A stretch of DNA of 64,000 nt from Desulfovibrio sp. (GTDB lineage: Bacteria > Desulfobacterota > Desulfovibrionia > Desulfovibrionales > Desulfovibrionaceae): NCBI GenBank assembly GCA_030145055.1, contig JAQYWK010000004.1, positions 608,898-672,897 on the forward strand, given 5' to 3'. The translations under genes were made by a program, and so were the position numbers. The notes under the pieces are model-generated. The model was not told the origin of the DNA. It was given only the letters and a program-made list of their open reading frames with translations, and did not search any database. Within the stretch, counting starts at the first letter, position 1; each line of letters begins with the position of its first letter. Below, one piece after another: positions 18,449-27,934 of this stretch.

Positions 18449-19162
18449 ATGAGTAATTACGGTAAAATATATGGTATTGGTGTTGGTCCCGGTGATCCTG
18501 ATTTGCTGACAGTGAGAGCTGTACGCACTCTTGAAAAAGTCGATGTTGTTTTTGCCGCTTGTTCCACCAAGAATGATTATTCGCATTCACTTGAGATAGC
18601 TAAAGAATATTTGAATGGTAGGTGTGAAGTTGTAAAACTCGGCTATCCCATGACCCGTGACAAAACGGATTTGCAGGCTGCGTGGGATGAAAATTGTAAA
18701 TTAGCGGCTACTTACCTTGCTGATGGAAAAAGCGCGGCCTTTCTTACACTGGGCGATCCGCTCATCTATTCAACCTTTGGCTACATGCTCCAGACTCTAC
18801 GCAGATTGTATCCAGAAATAGAAGTGGAAGTTGTGCCGGGCATCACCTCATATCAGGCCGCCGCGGCAAGGTCATGTCAGGTGCTTGTTGAATCTGGGCA
18901 GGATTTACTGCTTACATCAGGCGTTGCGGATACGGACAAGTTTGCGGAAACTCTCGCTACGGTAGATAATGCGGTCATTTTGAAAGCTTACCGCAACTTC
19001 CCTGAGCTTCGTAAAACGGTGAAAGAAATTCCAGATATCGACGTTAAATTTTATACGCGTTTGGGATTGGAAGGAGAATCCATTTACGAGGATATCGACG
19101 AAGTTCCTGAGAAGACGCAATATCTTTCGCTGATGCTGCTTACTGTTGCTGCGAATGGTTAA
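18449..19162 (+). CDS. cbiL: cobalt-factor II / precorrin-2 C20-methyltransferase
   Basis: A 237-residue tetrapyrrole methylase: N-terminal GIGVGPGDPDLLTVRAVR (SAM-binding), LGDPLIYSTFGYM and VEVVPGITSYQAAAA. CbiL adds a methyl group at C20 of cobalt-sirohydrochlorin, two steps beyond CbiK. The pairing with cbiK in a B12-controlled operon supports the anaerobic cobalt-first pathway. The gene is 62 bases after the binding protein and converges with a GIY-YIG gene, overlapping its 3' end by 23 bases. Confidence 0.9.
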   Translation: MSNYGKIYGIGVGPGDPDLLTVRAVRTLEKVDVVFAACSTKNDYSHSLEIAKEYLNGRCEVVKLGYPMTRDKTDLQAAWDENCKLAATYLADGKSAAFLTLGDPLIYSTFGYMLQTLRRLYPEIEVEVVPGITSYQAAAARSCQVLVESGQDLLLTSGVADTDKFAETLATVDNAVILKAYRNFPELRKTVKEIPDIDVKFYTRLGLEGESIYEDIDEVPEKTQYLSLMLLTVAANG

Positions 19163-19436
19163 ATTCGTTACGCATTCTAAGTGCTGTCTGTTGTAAAAAG
19201 GCTGCTTTTTGCAACGCGGGCTTCTTTTTTACGGCGTATTCGAGTTGATATGCGGACTTTTTGTCTGGCAGGTCTTCAACCACTTCAATTGTGACGGGTA
19301 GCCTCGCGCGGGTATATTTAGCCCCTTTTTTGGCCCCTTTGTTGTGCTCGGCAAGTCTGCGCTCGGGGTCGGTGGTTACTCCGCAATACAGAGAATTGTC
19401 GCTGCAGCGCAGTAGGTATACATGCCATGTTTTCAT
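19140..19436 (-). CDS. GIY-YIG domain protein, YhbQ/UPF0213 type
   Basis: A 98-residue single-domain protein beginning MKTWHVYLLRCSDNSLYCGV, then TTDPERRLAEHN and KYTRARLP, the compact GIY-YIG nuclease fold (here VYLL...LYCG with R and E/N residues following). The start at 19436 is chosen on family length; the longer frame to 19577 adds 47 residues with no family match. Substrate is unknown for this class. It is convergent with cbiL and overlaps its 3' end. Confidence 0.85.
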   Translation of the reverse strand: MKTWHVYLLRCSDNSLYCGVTTDPERRLAEHNKGAKKGAKYTRARLPVTIEVVEDLPDKKSAYQLEYAVKKKPALQKAAFLQQTALRMRNEFNHSQQQ

Positions 19437-19726
19437 GCTTGGTCCATACTCTGGACCCGCCGTAAGGTCAAAATATAGAAAGTTTGACAATTTTGGAGCC
19501 CAAAACGGAAAGAATCCCTTGAAATCGTTGACTCGCTGGCCAATATGGCACCATTTACCTTGCTTTCCTTCGCGCATCCATATATTTTGCCCTGCTTAAC
19601 CATGACCTAGTTTGAGATCTGTTTTTATATATATTTGAAGGGCGACTGCTGATTTAAGCTGATATGCCATGAGTACTATACAAATTTCTCAGCTTTTTTC
19701 AGCCAAATCCCCTAATCGGAGAATCA
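19437..19726. other. gap upstream of the ABC-F gene
   Basis: Holds the likely ABC-F leader. A 21-residue upstream frame starts with ATG at 19669 and stops at 19734, overlapping the ABC-F start codon in another frame. A 7-bp inverted repeat (aagctga 19656-19662 with tcagctt 19689-19695) ending in six T lies within it. Promoter not identified. Confidence 0.4.
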
Positions 19727-21724
19727 ATGCCTAAAGTTACTATATCATCCCTTGGAAAATCATATAACGGTCAAGATCTGTTTCACGATCTTTCGTTTGA
19801 AGTTGTTGCCGGAACACGGCTTGCCGTAACTGGTCCTAACGGATGTGGTAAATCTACGCTCCTCAAGCTTATTGCCGGAAAGATCAAACCGGATCAAGGC
19901 GTTCTTGCCATCTCAAAGAATGCCCGTGTCGGGTATGTCGCTCAGGAATTTACTGATGAAGATCTCGAGCATGGCCTCCTTAGTTGGGTGCTTGCCGCTT
20001 TGCCATCATGGAATACTCTTTGGGAAGACTGGGAGCATGCAGCGGCGACAAAAGATCACGCATTAATGGAAAAGCTTTCGCAGCGTCAGGCTGACCTCGA
20101 AAATCAGTTCGGATACAATCCTGAACATAAAGCTCGCACAATTTTGACTGGACTTGGTTTTTCCGAACACAGCATGCTCAGCAAGATTGAAGAGCTTAGT
20201 GGTGGGTGGCGCGAAAGAGCTAAACTAGGCAGAGTTTTGTTGCAAGGGGCTGATGTTCTTCTGCTTGATGAGCCTACTAACCATCTTGATCTTGAAGCGG
20301 TTGAATGGTTGGAGAGCTACTTGCTTTCTTTCAGGGGAGTGGTTGTTTACGTCGCGCATGATCTTGTTTTCCTTAACCGCGTAGGTACGCATGTTTTGTA
20401 CTTGGGTGCAGGGAAAGCTGTAGTCAGACGCGGTTCTTTCACACAATTTTTGGAATGGCGCGCAGAGAATGCTTCTCAGAGATCGCGTGAAGCTGTGAAG
20501 TTGTCAGCTAAAATTGAAAGCGAATATTCATACATTAACCGCTTTAAAGCTCAGGCTCGTAAGGCCGCACAGGCTCAGTCTAAGCTTAAAAAAGTAGTTA
20601 AGCTTGAGGAAGAGCTTGCACAGATTAAGCTTGAAACTGATAGTCATCGCGCTGGTAGAACTCTTTCGTTTAATATGCCTCGCACATCTCGGGGTGATAA
20701 AGCTGCCATATCCGTTGTTGATCTTGAATTTTCATATGATGGGAAACGCCCGTCACTTTGGCCGATTCTTAATTTTCAGCTGTTTCGCGGTAAAAAAGTC
20801 GCACTAGCTGCGCCAAATGGTGCGGGTAAATCAACTTTGCTAAAGGTTATACTCGGGCAGTTGGAGCCAAATGCAGGGTATGCGACCATTGGTCAGAATA
20901 CCAGCCTTGCATATTTCAGTCAGCATCAGAGTGAAATTCTGCGTAGTGAAGCCACCGCTCTTTCTGAGATAAGAAGGCTTTGCGATCCTGACACTACTGA
21001 AGAGCAGCTTAAAGGTGTGCTCGGCCTATTTTTGCTCGGTCAAAAATATTTCGAACGTAAAGTTTCCGCGCTTTCCGGTGGTGAAAAGAACAGGCTTATA
21101 CTTGCAAGTTTATTCCTTTCAAGGGCGAATTTGCTAATTCTTGATGAGCCCACTAACCATCTTGATCTTGAAAGCCGCGAAGGTTTGATTTCTGCGCTTA
21201 AGGATTATGACGGGACAATCTTTTTTGTAGCGCATGACCGTCATCTTCTTACGGAAATTGCAGAAGAAATCTGGGCCTTAACCGATACTGGTGTTGAAGT
21301 TTTCCAGACTTTCAAAGGTTATGACAAGCATCGCAAAAATGCGCTTGCCGGAATCGGTACCAGTAGCCCTGCATCGAAAGAAGTTGTGGAAGAATATAAG
21401 CCTGCTAAGCGTAAGCTTTCAAAAGAAGAAAAACGGAAACAGGCTGATATCCGTAATGCTATTTACAAAGATCTGAAACCGCGCCTTGCCGAATATGCGA
21501 AGCTTGAGAAGGATCTTGAAAAAGTTATGGAAGAGCAGGCCGTGCTTGAAGGTAAATTGAATGATCCTTCATTATATAATAATCCGGGGGCGGCCATTGA
21601 GCTTAATTCAAATTATTCTGAAGCATGTTCTTGGTCTGAGAGCTTGATGGAGCAGATGGCTGAGCTGGAAGAAGAAATAGGTGTGCTTGAAGAGCGCAAG
21701 AAAGAGATTTTGGATGAGGGCTAG
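19727..21724 (+). CDS. ABC-F family ATPase, Uup/EttA-like
   Basis: A 665-residue protein with two ATP-binding domains in tandem: Walker A GPNGCGKST (36-44) and APNGAGKST (about 363-371), two signature motifs (LSGGWRERAKL, LSGGEKNRLIL) and two Walker B segments ending LDEPTNHLDLE. The linker between them is basic and coiled, and the C-terminus is a coiled coil (about 590-660). No membrane segments. ABC-F proteins act on the ribosome; this one could be a translation factor of Uup type. The start matches a CGGAG site at about 19717. Confidence 0.92.
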   Translation: MPKVTISSLGKSYNGQDLFHDLSFEVVAGTRLAVTGPNGCGKSTLLKLIAGKIKPDQGVLAISKNARVGYVAQEFTDEDLEHGLLSWVLAALPSWNTLWEDWEHAAATKDHALMEKLSQRQADLENQFGYNPEHKARTILTGLGFSEHSMLSKIEELSGGWRERAKLGRVLLQGADVLLLDEPTNHLDLEAVEWLESYLLSFRGVVVYVAHDLVFLNRVGTHVLYLGAGKAVVRRGSFTQFLEWRAENASQRSREAVKLSAKIESEYSYINRFKAQARKAAQAQSKLKKVVKLEEELAQIKLETDSHRAGRTLSFNMPRTSRGDKAAISVVDLEFSYDGKRPSLWPILNFQLFRGKKVALAAPNGAGKSTLLKVILGQLEPNAGYATIGQNTSLAYFSQHQSEILRSEATALSEIRRLCDPDTTEEQLKGVLGLFLLGQKYFERKVSALSGGEKNRLILASLFLSRANLLILDEPTNHLDLESREGLISALKDYDGTIFFVAHDRHLLTEIAEEIWALTDTGVEVFQTFKGYDKHRKNALAGIGTSSPASKEVVEEYKPAKRKLSKEEKRKQADIRNAIYKDLKPRLAEYAKLEKDLEKVMEEQAVLEGKLNDPSLYNNPGAAIELNSNYSEACSWSESLMEQMAELEEEIGVLEERKKEILDEG

Positions 21725-21729
21725 CCTTC

Positions 21730-22176
21730 GTGATTGAGCGTGAGCCTATATCCGTTGTCGCAGGGATTATCTGGAAAGATGGTTTTTTTCTGTCTGCTGA
21801 GCGTCCAAGTGGCAAAGATTATGCGGGTTGGTGGGAATTTCCAGGCGGCAAAGTGGAGCAGGGAGAGTCTTTAACAGACGCCCTTGTTCGTGAATTGCAG
21901 GAAGAGCTGGGGATTACGCCGCTTAAGTATGGTTTTTGGATGGATAAGATTGTCGAATATCCAGAATATACGGTTAAATTGAATTTCTTTGATATATGGA
22001 ATTTTTCAGGAAAAGTTACATCGATGGAAAAACAAAAGTTTGACTGGTTTGAGCTTGACAATGTAATTGATGTAAAATTTTTACCTGTTAATTATGAGAT
22101 ACTTGAACTATTGAAAGAAAGGGAAAGGGGCATTGATGCCGCTGTCTCGTTAAGGAGATTGTATGAAAATAGTTGA
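21730..22176 (+). CDS. mutT: 8-oxo-dGTP diphosphatase-like Nudix hydrolase
   Basis: A 148-residue protein with the full Nudix box GGKVEQGESLTDALVRELQE plus ELGI (residues 39-62), preceded by VVAGIIWKDGFFLSAERP, as in MutT, and a WWEFPGG entry. MutT cleaves 8-oxo-dGTP to avoid mutation. The GTG start at 21730 follows the ABC-F stop by five bases. The 3' end overlaps metF by 14 bases. Confidence 0.88.
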   Translation: MIEREPISVVAGIIWKDGFFLSAERPSGKDYAGWWEFPGGKVEQGESLTDALVRELQEELGITPLKYGFWMDKIVEYPEYTVKLNFFDIWNFSGKVTSMEKQKFDWFELDNVIDVKFLPVNYEILELLKERERGIDAAVSLRRLYENS

Positions 22177-23038
22177 TTTAATTGAAAAAAATAAACCATT
22201 TCTTTCCTTAGAATTTTTTCCGCCTAAAGATAAAGAATCTTGGCCTAAATTTTTTGAAGTAGTAGAGAAATTGAAAGTGCTGAATCCCCTTTTTGCTTCC
22301 GTTACATACGGAGCTGGAGGCGGAACGCAGGATAATTCTCTCGAAATAGTTAAGCAGATGAAGCAGAATGCAGGTATTGAGCCTTTGGCTCATTTGACGT
22401 GCGTTGGTGCAAGTCCTGAAAATATAAGTGTATTTATTAATTCACTGCGTGAAGCTGGTGTTGAAAATATCCTTGCTCTGCGCGGGGATGCTCCTGCTGA
22501 TGTTGAAGGCTTTGATTTCAGCACTCAGGAATTTCAACATGGTTCTGATCTAGTTACTTACGTAAAAGATAATCATGCAGGTATGGGAATCGGCGTTGCC
22601 GGTTATCCTGAAGCGCATCTTGAATCTCCTTCAATTAAAGACGATTTCAAGTGGATGAAATATAAGGTTGATGAGGGTGGAGAGTTCATCCTTACACAGT
22701 TGTTTTTTGATAATAGAATGTATTTTGATTTCTGTGATAGACTTACTGAAATGGGAATTAATGTTCCTGTAGTGCCAGGTGTACTGCCTATTATGAGTCT
22801 TAAATCAGCTAAATTTATTCTTTCACTTTGCGGAGCAGCTATTCCTGGTAAGTTCCTCAGTGCTCTTGAAAAAGCGCATGTCGATGGCGGCGATGATGCT
22901 GTTTACCGTCTTGGAATAGACTATGCTACAAAGCAGGCTCAAGGGCTTCTTGATGGCGGCGCTCCAGGCGTTCATTTATATACTTTAAATAGAGCCAAAG
23001 CTTGTCTTGAAATTGGACAGGCCTTGAAGTTTAACTAG
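22163..23038 (+). CDS. metF: 5,10-methylenetetrahydrofolate reductase
   Basis: A 291-residue FAD enzyme reducing methylene-THF to methyl-THF for methionine synthesis. Family marks: SLEFFPPKD (N-terminal E), VTYGAGG, LTCVGAS, NILALRGD, FILTQLFFDN and VPVVPGVLPIMS. AAGGAG lies before the ATG inside the end of mutT. Length is typical. Confidence 0.93.
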   Translation: MKIVDLIEKNKPFLSLEFFPPKDKESWPKFFEVVEKLKVLNPLFASVTYGAGGGTQDNSLEIVKQMKQNAGIEPLAHLTCVGASPENISVFINSLREAGVENILALRGDAPADVEGFDFSTQEFQHGSDLVTYVKDNHAGMGIGVAGYPEAHLESPSIKDDFKWMKYKVDEGGEFILTQLFFDNRMYFDFCDRLTEMGINVPVVPGVLPIMSLKSAKFILSLCGAAIPGKFLSALEKAHVDGGDDAVYRLGIDYATKQAQGLLDGGAPGVHLYTLNRAKACLEIGQALKFN

Positions 23039-23070
23039 AGAGTATTATTTTTTTGCGAGGACCAGATCAA

Positions 23071-23128
23071 TTTTTGATCGTTCATATTAAAAATTAAATC
23101 TGATAACCTTTGAGGTTCAGATCAAAAA
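23071..23128 (+). promoter_or_regulatory. inverted repeat leader of asd
   Basis: Nine-base repeats tttttgatc (23071-23079) and gatcaaaaa (23120-23128) enclose a smaller stem (aacct/aggtt) and end three bases before the CGGAGG of asd. A structured 5' leader is possible; function unknown. Confidence 0.4.
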
Positions 23129-23144
23129 TACGGAGGAAACACAG

Positions 23145-24173
23145 ATGAGTACTAAAAATCCTAGAGTTGCAGTAGTTGGCGCGACAGGGGCGGTTGGTCG
23201 TGAAATGCTTAAAGTTCTTGAGCAGAGACAATTTCCTGCATCTGAAGTTGTTCCTTTTTCTTCTGCCCGTTCAGCAGGGACGAAAGTTCCGTTCATGGGC
23301 GGCGAATTAACCGTTGTTGAGCTCAAAGAAGATTCTTTTGAAGGTTTTGATATAGCGTTATTTTCAGCTGGTGGCGAAACATCAGAAAAATTTGCACCTC
23401 TGGCTGCTAAGGCCGGATGTGTTGTAGTTGATAACTCTAGCGCGTGGAGAATGGACCCAAAGATTCCACTCGTTGTGCCTGAAGTTAACCCTGAAGACCT
23501 CGACTGGCATCCTGGTATTATCGCTAACCCAAACTGTTCCACAATTCAGTTAGTTGTAGCGCTAAAGCCTATTCACGATAAGGCTACAATTAAACGTTTG
23601 GTTATTTCTACATATCAGGCTGTTTCCGGATCAGGTCAGAAAGCGATTACTGAACTTGAAACTCAGGTCAGCAGACTCTTTAATGGTAAAGAAATTGTGT
23701 CTGATGTTTATCCTCACCAGATTGCTTTCAATTGCTTGCCGCAAATCGATGTTTTCCTTGATAATGATTACACCAAGGAAGAGATGAAGATGGTGAATGA
23801 AACTAAAAAGATCATGGGTGATGATTCCATCAGGCTTACTTGTACAACTGTACGTGTACCCGTTTTCTTCGGTCATTCCGAGGCTGTAAACATTGAGACA
23901 GAAGAGAAGCTTTCCGCTAAAGATTGTAGAAATCTTCTTGCAAATTCTCCTGGTATCACCATTATTGATTACCCTGAGAAAGGGCATTATCCGATGGCTA
24001 TCGACTGTGCAGGCGAAGACGCCGTGTTCGTTGGTAGAATTCGCGAAGATGAAAGCATTGATAACGGCCTAAATATTTGGGTTGTTGCAGATAACATCCG
24101 CAAGGGTGCAGCTCTTAACACCGTCCAGATTGCTGAAACTTTAATCGCACGCAACCTTGTTCGCGTAGTTTAA
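23145..24173 (+). CDS. asd: aspartate-semialdehyde dehydrogenase
   Basis: A 342-residue enzyme that makes aspartate semialdehyde for lysine, diaminopimelate, threonine and methionine. NADP motif GATGAVG at residues 12-18, catalytic C131 in NPNCST, and the YQAVSGSGQKAI substrate-loop segment are present. CGGAGG precedes the ATG. A strong terminator follows. Confidence 0.96.
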   Translation: MSTKNPRVAVVGATGAVGREMLKVLEQRQFPASEVVPFSSARSAGTKVPFMGGELTVVELKEDSFEGFDIALFSAGGETSEKFAPLAAKAGCVVVDNSSAWRMDPKIPLVVPEVNPEDLDWHPGIIANPNCSTIQLVVALKPIHDKATIKRLVISTYQAVSGSGQKAITELETQVSRLFNGKEIVSDVYPHQIAFNCLPQIDVFLDNDYTKEEMKMVNETKKIMGDDSIRLTCTTVRVPVFFGHSEAVNIETEEKLSAKDCRNLLANSPGITIIDYPEKGHYPMAIDCAGEDAVFVGRIREDESIDNGLNIWVVADNIRKGAALNTVQIAETLIARNLVRVV

Positions 24174-24199
24174 GTTTAGCTCTCATTCGTTTAAGTTAG

Positions 24200-24235
24200 G
24201 CCGTTCTTCGAATAATCGAAGGACGGCTTTTTTTT
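24200..24235 (+). terminator. intrinsic terminator after asd
   Basis: A 12-bp stem (gccgttcttcga with tcgaaggacggc, four-base loop) is followed by eight T. Confidence 0.93.
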
Positions 24236-24323
24236 GTCCTAAACCCTTGCCGAAATGCGCTATTGTTTTGTAGGTTGAGAAATTGGTTTTGAGGGGATAC
24301 AAATAATATTTACGGAGCTTACG

Positions 24324-25274
24324 TTGATTAAAAAAGTTAATAGCGAAGAGTATCTGGATGCAATGCTTTCATCCATGCGGGCCGGAACAGGTTCCATTCG
24401 TGCTTTCTACGAACACAGGATCGGACTCATTTGTACTGATCCCAAATTAATGCTGATGCCGTGGGATGATCATCTTGTTCATCGCGGAGATGGTGTTTTT
24501 GAAGCTATGAAGTTTGTGGATGGAAAGTTGTATCAGCTTGATCCACATTTACGCAGAATGAAAAGATCCGCAGCTACAATATTTCTTGAGCCGCCTTGCG
24601 CGTGGGATGAACTTTCAAATATTATTTTAGAGATTTGCGGCGCATCTGGAAGTGATTCTGGTGTCGTTCGAGTCTTTTTAGGGCGCGGTGGCGGTAGCTT
24701 TGGTATCAGCCCTTACGAATGCCCTGTTCCATCATTATACATAGTGGTTACTGATCTTGGTGTTAAATCGGAAGAATGGTATCTAAAAGGGGTTACAGCT
24801 TTCAAAACTTCAGTTCCGGCAAAACAGCCTTACTTGGCAACGATTAAATCTATAGATTATTTGCCTAATGTTTTGATGAAACGCGAAGCAATAACGAAAG
24901 GTTTTGATCTACCTTTTTGCTTTGACAGTCTAAATTTTTTGGCTGAAGGAGCCACTGAAAATGTGTGCATTGTGGACAGTCACGGAACCCTTTTAGTTCC
25001 TGAGTTTACTAATGCTCTTGCCGGGACTACGCTTCTTCGAGCAATATCGCTTATAGCTGATGAAGTTCCAGTCGATTACTGCGCAATTTCTGAGGATCAA
25101 ATTCTTATGGCACAAGAGGTCATCGTTTGTGGAACCACGATTGATGCTGTCGGTGTTGTTCGGTTTAACAAGAAGCCGATTCACGACGTAAGGCCAGGCC
25201 CTGTAGCGATACGTATGCGCGAACTATTAATTAAAGATATGAAAGAAAACGGGATTCCTGTAATTCCGCGATAG
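24324..25274 (+). CDS. class IV PLP aminotransferase (branched-chain / D-amino-acid / ADC-lyase type)
   Basis: A 316-residue fold-type IV PLP protein. Seen: HRGDGVFEAMKFVDG near residue 50, the PLP-lysine region TIKSIDYLPNVLMKREA with K175, EGATENVCIV and LAGTTLLRAI for the cofactor phosphate. The exact activity cannot be separated from sequence alone; the N-terminal 30-residue extension is somewhat unusual. The TTG start at 24324 has CGGAG upstream. It could supply the last step of branched-chain synthesis but is not adjacent to ilvBNC. Confidence 0.85.
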   Translation: MIKKVNSEEYLDAMLSSMRAGTGSIRAFYEHRIGLICTDPKLMLMPWDDHLVHRGDGVFEAMKFVDGKLYQLDPHLRRMKRSAATIFLEPPCAWDELSNIILEICGASGSDSGVVRVFLGRGGGSFGISPYECPVPSLYIVVTDLGVKSEEWYLKGVTAFKTSVPAKQPYLATIKSIDYLPNVLMKREAITKGFDLPFCFDSLNFLAEGATENVCIVDSHGTLLVPEFTNALAGTTLLRAISLIADEVPVDYCAISEDQILMAQEVIVCGTTIDAVGVVRFNKKPIHDVRPGPVAIRMRELLIKDMKENGIPVIPR

Positions 25275-25300
25275 TATTTGGATATATGAATGCCTTTGGT

Positions 25301-25333
25301 GTCTCGAACCCTTTTGGGAAAAGGGGGCGAGAC
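25301..25333. terminator. bidirectional terminator between convergent genes
   Basis: gtctcg / cgagac closes a stem with an inner cccttttg/aaaaggg part, flanked by T-rich sequence on the plus side. It separates the aminotransferase from the CAT-like gene on the minus strand. Confidence 0.7.
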
Positions 25334-25351
25334 TTCCAAAACTTTTTAGTG

Positions 25352-26059
25352 TTAAATATCTAGATATTTTTCGGGGGTTGATACCATTTCGTTGAATAAT
25401 TTTAAAAATTCTGCGACGTGTTTTCCGTCTGCTAGGCTGTGAAGTAGTTCTATTGCCATAGGGATGGTTTCTTTGCCTTCGACTGTTTTTGTCATTTGTC
25501 CAAACAATATTCTTGGTACTGAGTCTGCGTTGCAGTCGCCCCATGGGTTGCTGGCCGCAGTGAAGGGTATCCCTGTATTAATGCTGAAATAGAGTAAGTT
25601 TTGTTTATCTCCACCTTTCGGGGTTAGCGATGGGTTTATGTCGGCATTTGTTCTGGAAATTTCGATATTTTCTGATTGCTTGGTGTAATTATTGGAATAT
25701 TCAGCAAGGCAGTTTGCATGAATATTTCTGCCTTTGGGAATGTAGGTGAAGGCGGGGTGGACCTTGTCAAAGATTACAGGTTTTCCGTCTACAATTCTCG
25801 TTCTGAATTCTGGTATGGCGTTGGCTGCTTTTGTTGCAAAAAAGTACAAAGCATCTGAAAAGCGAATGTTCATATCTTCTGAATTTATCTTTCGTCTATA
25901 ATCACAAAATTTGCTGATGTCTTGTTGTACCGTAAATCCGTACTGGCAGGATTTCATTGATTGAAAAAAGTTGAAATGCTCGCTCCTTTCCCAACTATCC
26001 ATATCTATAATCTGCATATTGCTTTCTGTAGAAATCGAGCTGTTTTTTGTATTAGTCAT
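25352..26059 (-). CDS. chloramphenicol-acetyltransferase-like acyltransferase
   Basis: A 235-residue protein of the CAT trimer fold: RFSDALYFFATKAANAIPEFRTR, then YIPKGRNIHA, and the catalytic HSLADG (H207, D211, G212), equivalent to the HxxxDG of CAT. FDKVHPAFTYI also fits. Its acceptor is unknown; family members in chromosomes often acetylate other small molecules or have no drug role. The first ATG is weakly supported; M15 (26017) is a plausible alternative start. Confidence 0.82.
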   Translation of the reverse strand: MTNTKNSSISTESNMQIIDMDSWERSEHFNFFQSMKSCQYGFTVQQDISKFCDYRRKINSEDMNIRFSDALYFFATKAANAIPEFRTRIVDGKPVIFDKVHPAFTYIPKGRNIHANCLAEYSNNYTKQSENIEISRTNADINPSLTPKGGDKQNLLYFSINTGIPFTAASNPWGDCNADSVPRILFGQMTKTVEGKETIPMAIELLHSLADGKHVAEFLKLFNEMVSTPEKYLDI

Positions 26060-26218
26060 GTGTTCATCCGTGATGCTTGTATTTAATTAAACGAGATAAA
26101 GTAAAATAGTGATATTCGTGGCAATGGCAAGTTATATTACTCATCTGAAATGAAAGCAATTTTAAAAAATGAAATTCAACCATTGTCATATATCTCTGAA
26201 ATGACATAAAGAATCATT

Positions 26219-27925
26219 ATGACAAAACGATCATATACAGTGGAATCTGTTGTCGACTCAAACGAGCTCACGGACGTACGAATTTTGACCGAGGGCAAAG
26301 TCTGGCATCTCTGGGGACGCAAGGGGGCAGAGCGTGAACTCTCGCTAATACCCGAGCGTCTGTTAGAGATAGAAGTGTCAGTGCTTCCCGTGCTATTCGG
26401 TGCTGGCCTTGGAGTTTGTCTTGAAAAACTCCTAGAGCGTGGACCTGTTGCCATTGTTGACCAAGATCCCGATATTTCAGCTTTAACGGGAGCAGATCGC
26501 TTTAAAGATCATCCGCAGGTTTTATGGTTAGACGGTGAACCTGTTGATGTTATTGCTGAGTTGAAAGGTTGGCAGAATTGTAACGGTGGTGGCCAGTTTG
26601 AGATAATTAAAATACCGCTGTACATGCGTCTTGATCCTGATTGGTATAAATTGATTGTGGCGAATGTTGAGGCAATGCAAAGCGCCGATACTGATGCAGA
26701 TCGCGACCCTGTTCCTGATTTTTGGGAGCGGGTTAATTATCCTAAATTTCAAAATGAAAAACCTCGAGTTCTTTTTTTCAATCGCCCTTATTTCCTGACG
26801 GGTGAAATAACTTCTGCACTTGAGCGGCTTGGTGTGTCGTACCGTAGCGTTGAAATTGGGATGGGTGATACTGTTCGTGATGGTTTTGTTGAAGATTTAT
26901 TAAAAGCAGTAGTTGATTTTAAGCCAGATTTTGCACTTACGGTTAATCATTTTGGAGTAGATAGAGAAGGTAAGCTTACTGATCTTTTGTTAAAGCTAAA
27001 GTTGCCTCTCGCTTCATGGTTTGTAGATAATCCGCAACTTATTCTTTACCGGTATGAAAATGTTTCGGCTGAGCTTACGTCTATTTTTACATACGATGCC
27101 GGAAACTTATCTATCATGCGCGAGATGGGTTTTGATAATGTCTTTTATTTGCCGCTAGCAACGGACCCGCATAGATTTAAGATGGGATTGGGTGCGAATG
27201 AGAAGTGGCGGTCTAAAGTGTCATTTGTCGGGAACTCTATGGTTGATGCTGTTTCGAAGGCTTTTAATGAAGCCTGTCTTCCGTTAGATATGCAGGCTGG
27301 TTATGTGGATCTTGCTTCAGAATTTGGTGCGGCGGATGATATTTCTGTGGAGAAATTTCTGAGAAGCAGCCACCCGGATATCCTGGGGAAGATGGAAGCA
27401 TTTGCGACTGACGAGCAAAAATTATCTTACGAAGCTTTGATCACATGGGAAGCAACTCGTCAGTATCGGTTGTCATGCATTCGTGCTATACTTGGATTCG
27501 ATCCGCTTATTGTCGGGGATAGCGGGTGGCATAGTCTTTTGGAGAAGGGGGGCTGGAGCTATCTTGCCTCGCTGGATTATTATGCAGATCTTCCCGTTTT
27601 TTATGCGATGTCGGATGTTAGCTTTAATTGCACCAGTCGTCAGATGAAAGGGGCGGTTAATCAACGGATTTTTGATGTTCCGTCGTGTGGCGGGTTTGTT
27701 CTTACGGATCATCGCGAACAGATGGATGATCTTTTTGAACCTGACAAGGAAATTATATCATATCAATGTGTTGAAGATATTCCCGATATTATGGAAAAAT
27801 GCCTTAAAGATTCGCAGATGAGAAAGAAGGTAAGCGGCGCGGCTAGGAAAAGAATTTTAGCAGAGCATACATATGAGCACAGGTTGCTTGAAATTTTAGA
27901 TAAAATGCGGAAGACATTTGGGTAA
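26219..27925 (+). CDS. CgeB/DUF3880-type glycosyltransferase, GT-B fold
   Basis: A 568-residue protein. The N-terminal 170 residues are a separate domain of unknown fold. The middle part ([37 protein letters not shown]) is the DUF3880-like half and the C-terminal half ends [20 protein letters not shown] and the helices of a Glyco_trans_1_2 domain. Related proteins in Desulfovibrio act in surface or flagellin glycosylation; that is inferred only from family. The next gene, nine bases later, is a GT-A enzyme, and the two likely act on the same product. Confidence 0.8.
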   Translation: MTKRSYTVESVVDSNELTDVRILTEGKVWHLWGRKGAERELSLIPERLLEIEVSVLPVLFGAGLGVCLEKLLERGPVAIVDQDPDISALTGADRFKDHPQVLWLDGEPVDVIAELKGWQNCNGGGQFEIIKIPLYMRLDPDWYKLIVANVEAMQSADTDADRDPVPDFWERVNYPKFQNEKPRVLFFNRPYFLTGEITSALERLGVSYRSVEIGMGDTVRDGFVEDLLKAVVDFKPDFALTVNHFGVDREGKLTDLLLKLKLPLASWFVDNPQLILYRYENVSAELTSIFTYDAGNLSIMREMGFDNVFYLPLATDPHRFKMGLGANEKWRSKVSFVGNSMVDAVSKAFNEACLPLDMQAGYVDLASEFGAADDISVEKFLRSSHPDILGKMEAFATDEQKLSYEALITWEATRQYRLSCIRAILGFDPLIVGDSGWHSLLEKGGWSYLASLDYYADLPVFYAMSDVSFNCTSRQMKGAVNQRIFDVPSCGGFVLTDHREQMDDLFEPDKEIISYQCVEDIPDIMEKCLKDSQMRKKVSGAARKRILAEHTYEHRLLEILDKMRKTFG

Positions 27926-27934
27926 GGAGTCAGT

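Noticed and set aside
19437..19577. N-terminal extension of the GIY-YIG gene to 19577
   Set aside because: The added 47 residues match nothing in the family and read through the intergenic region.
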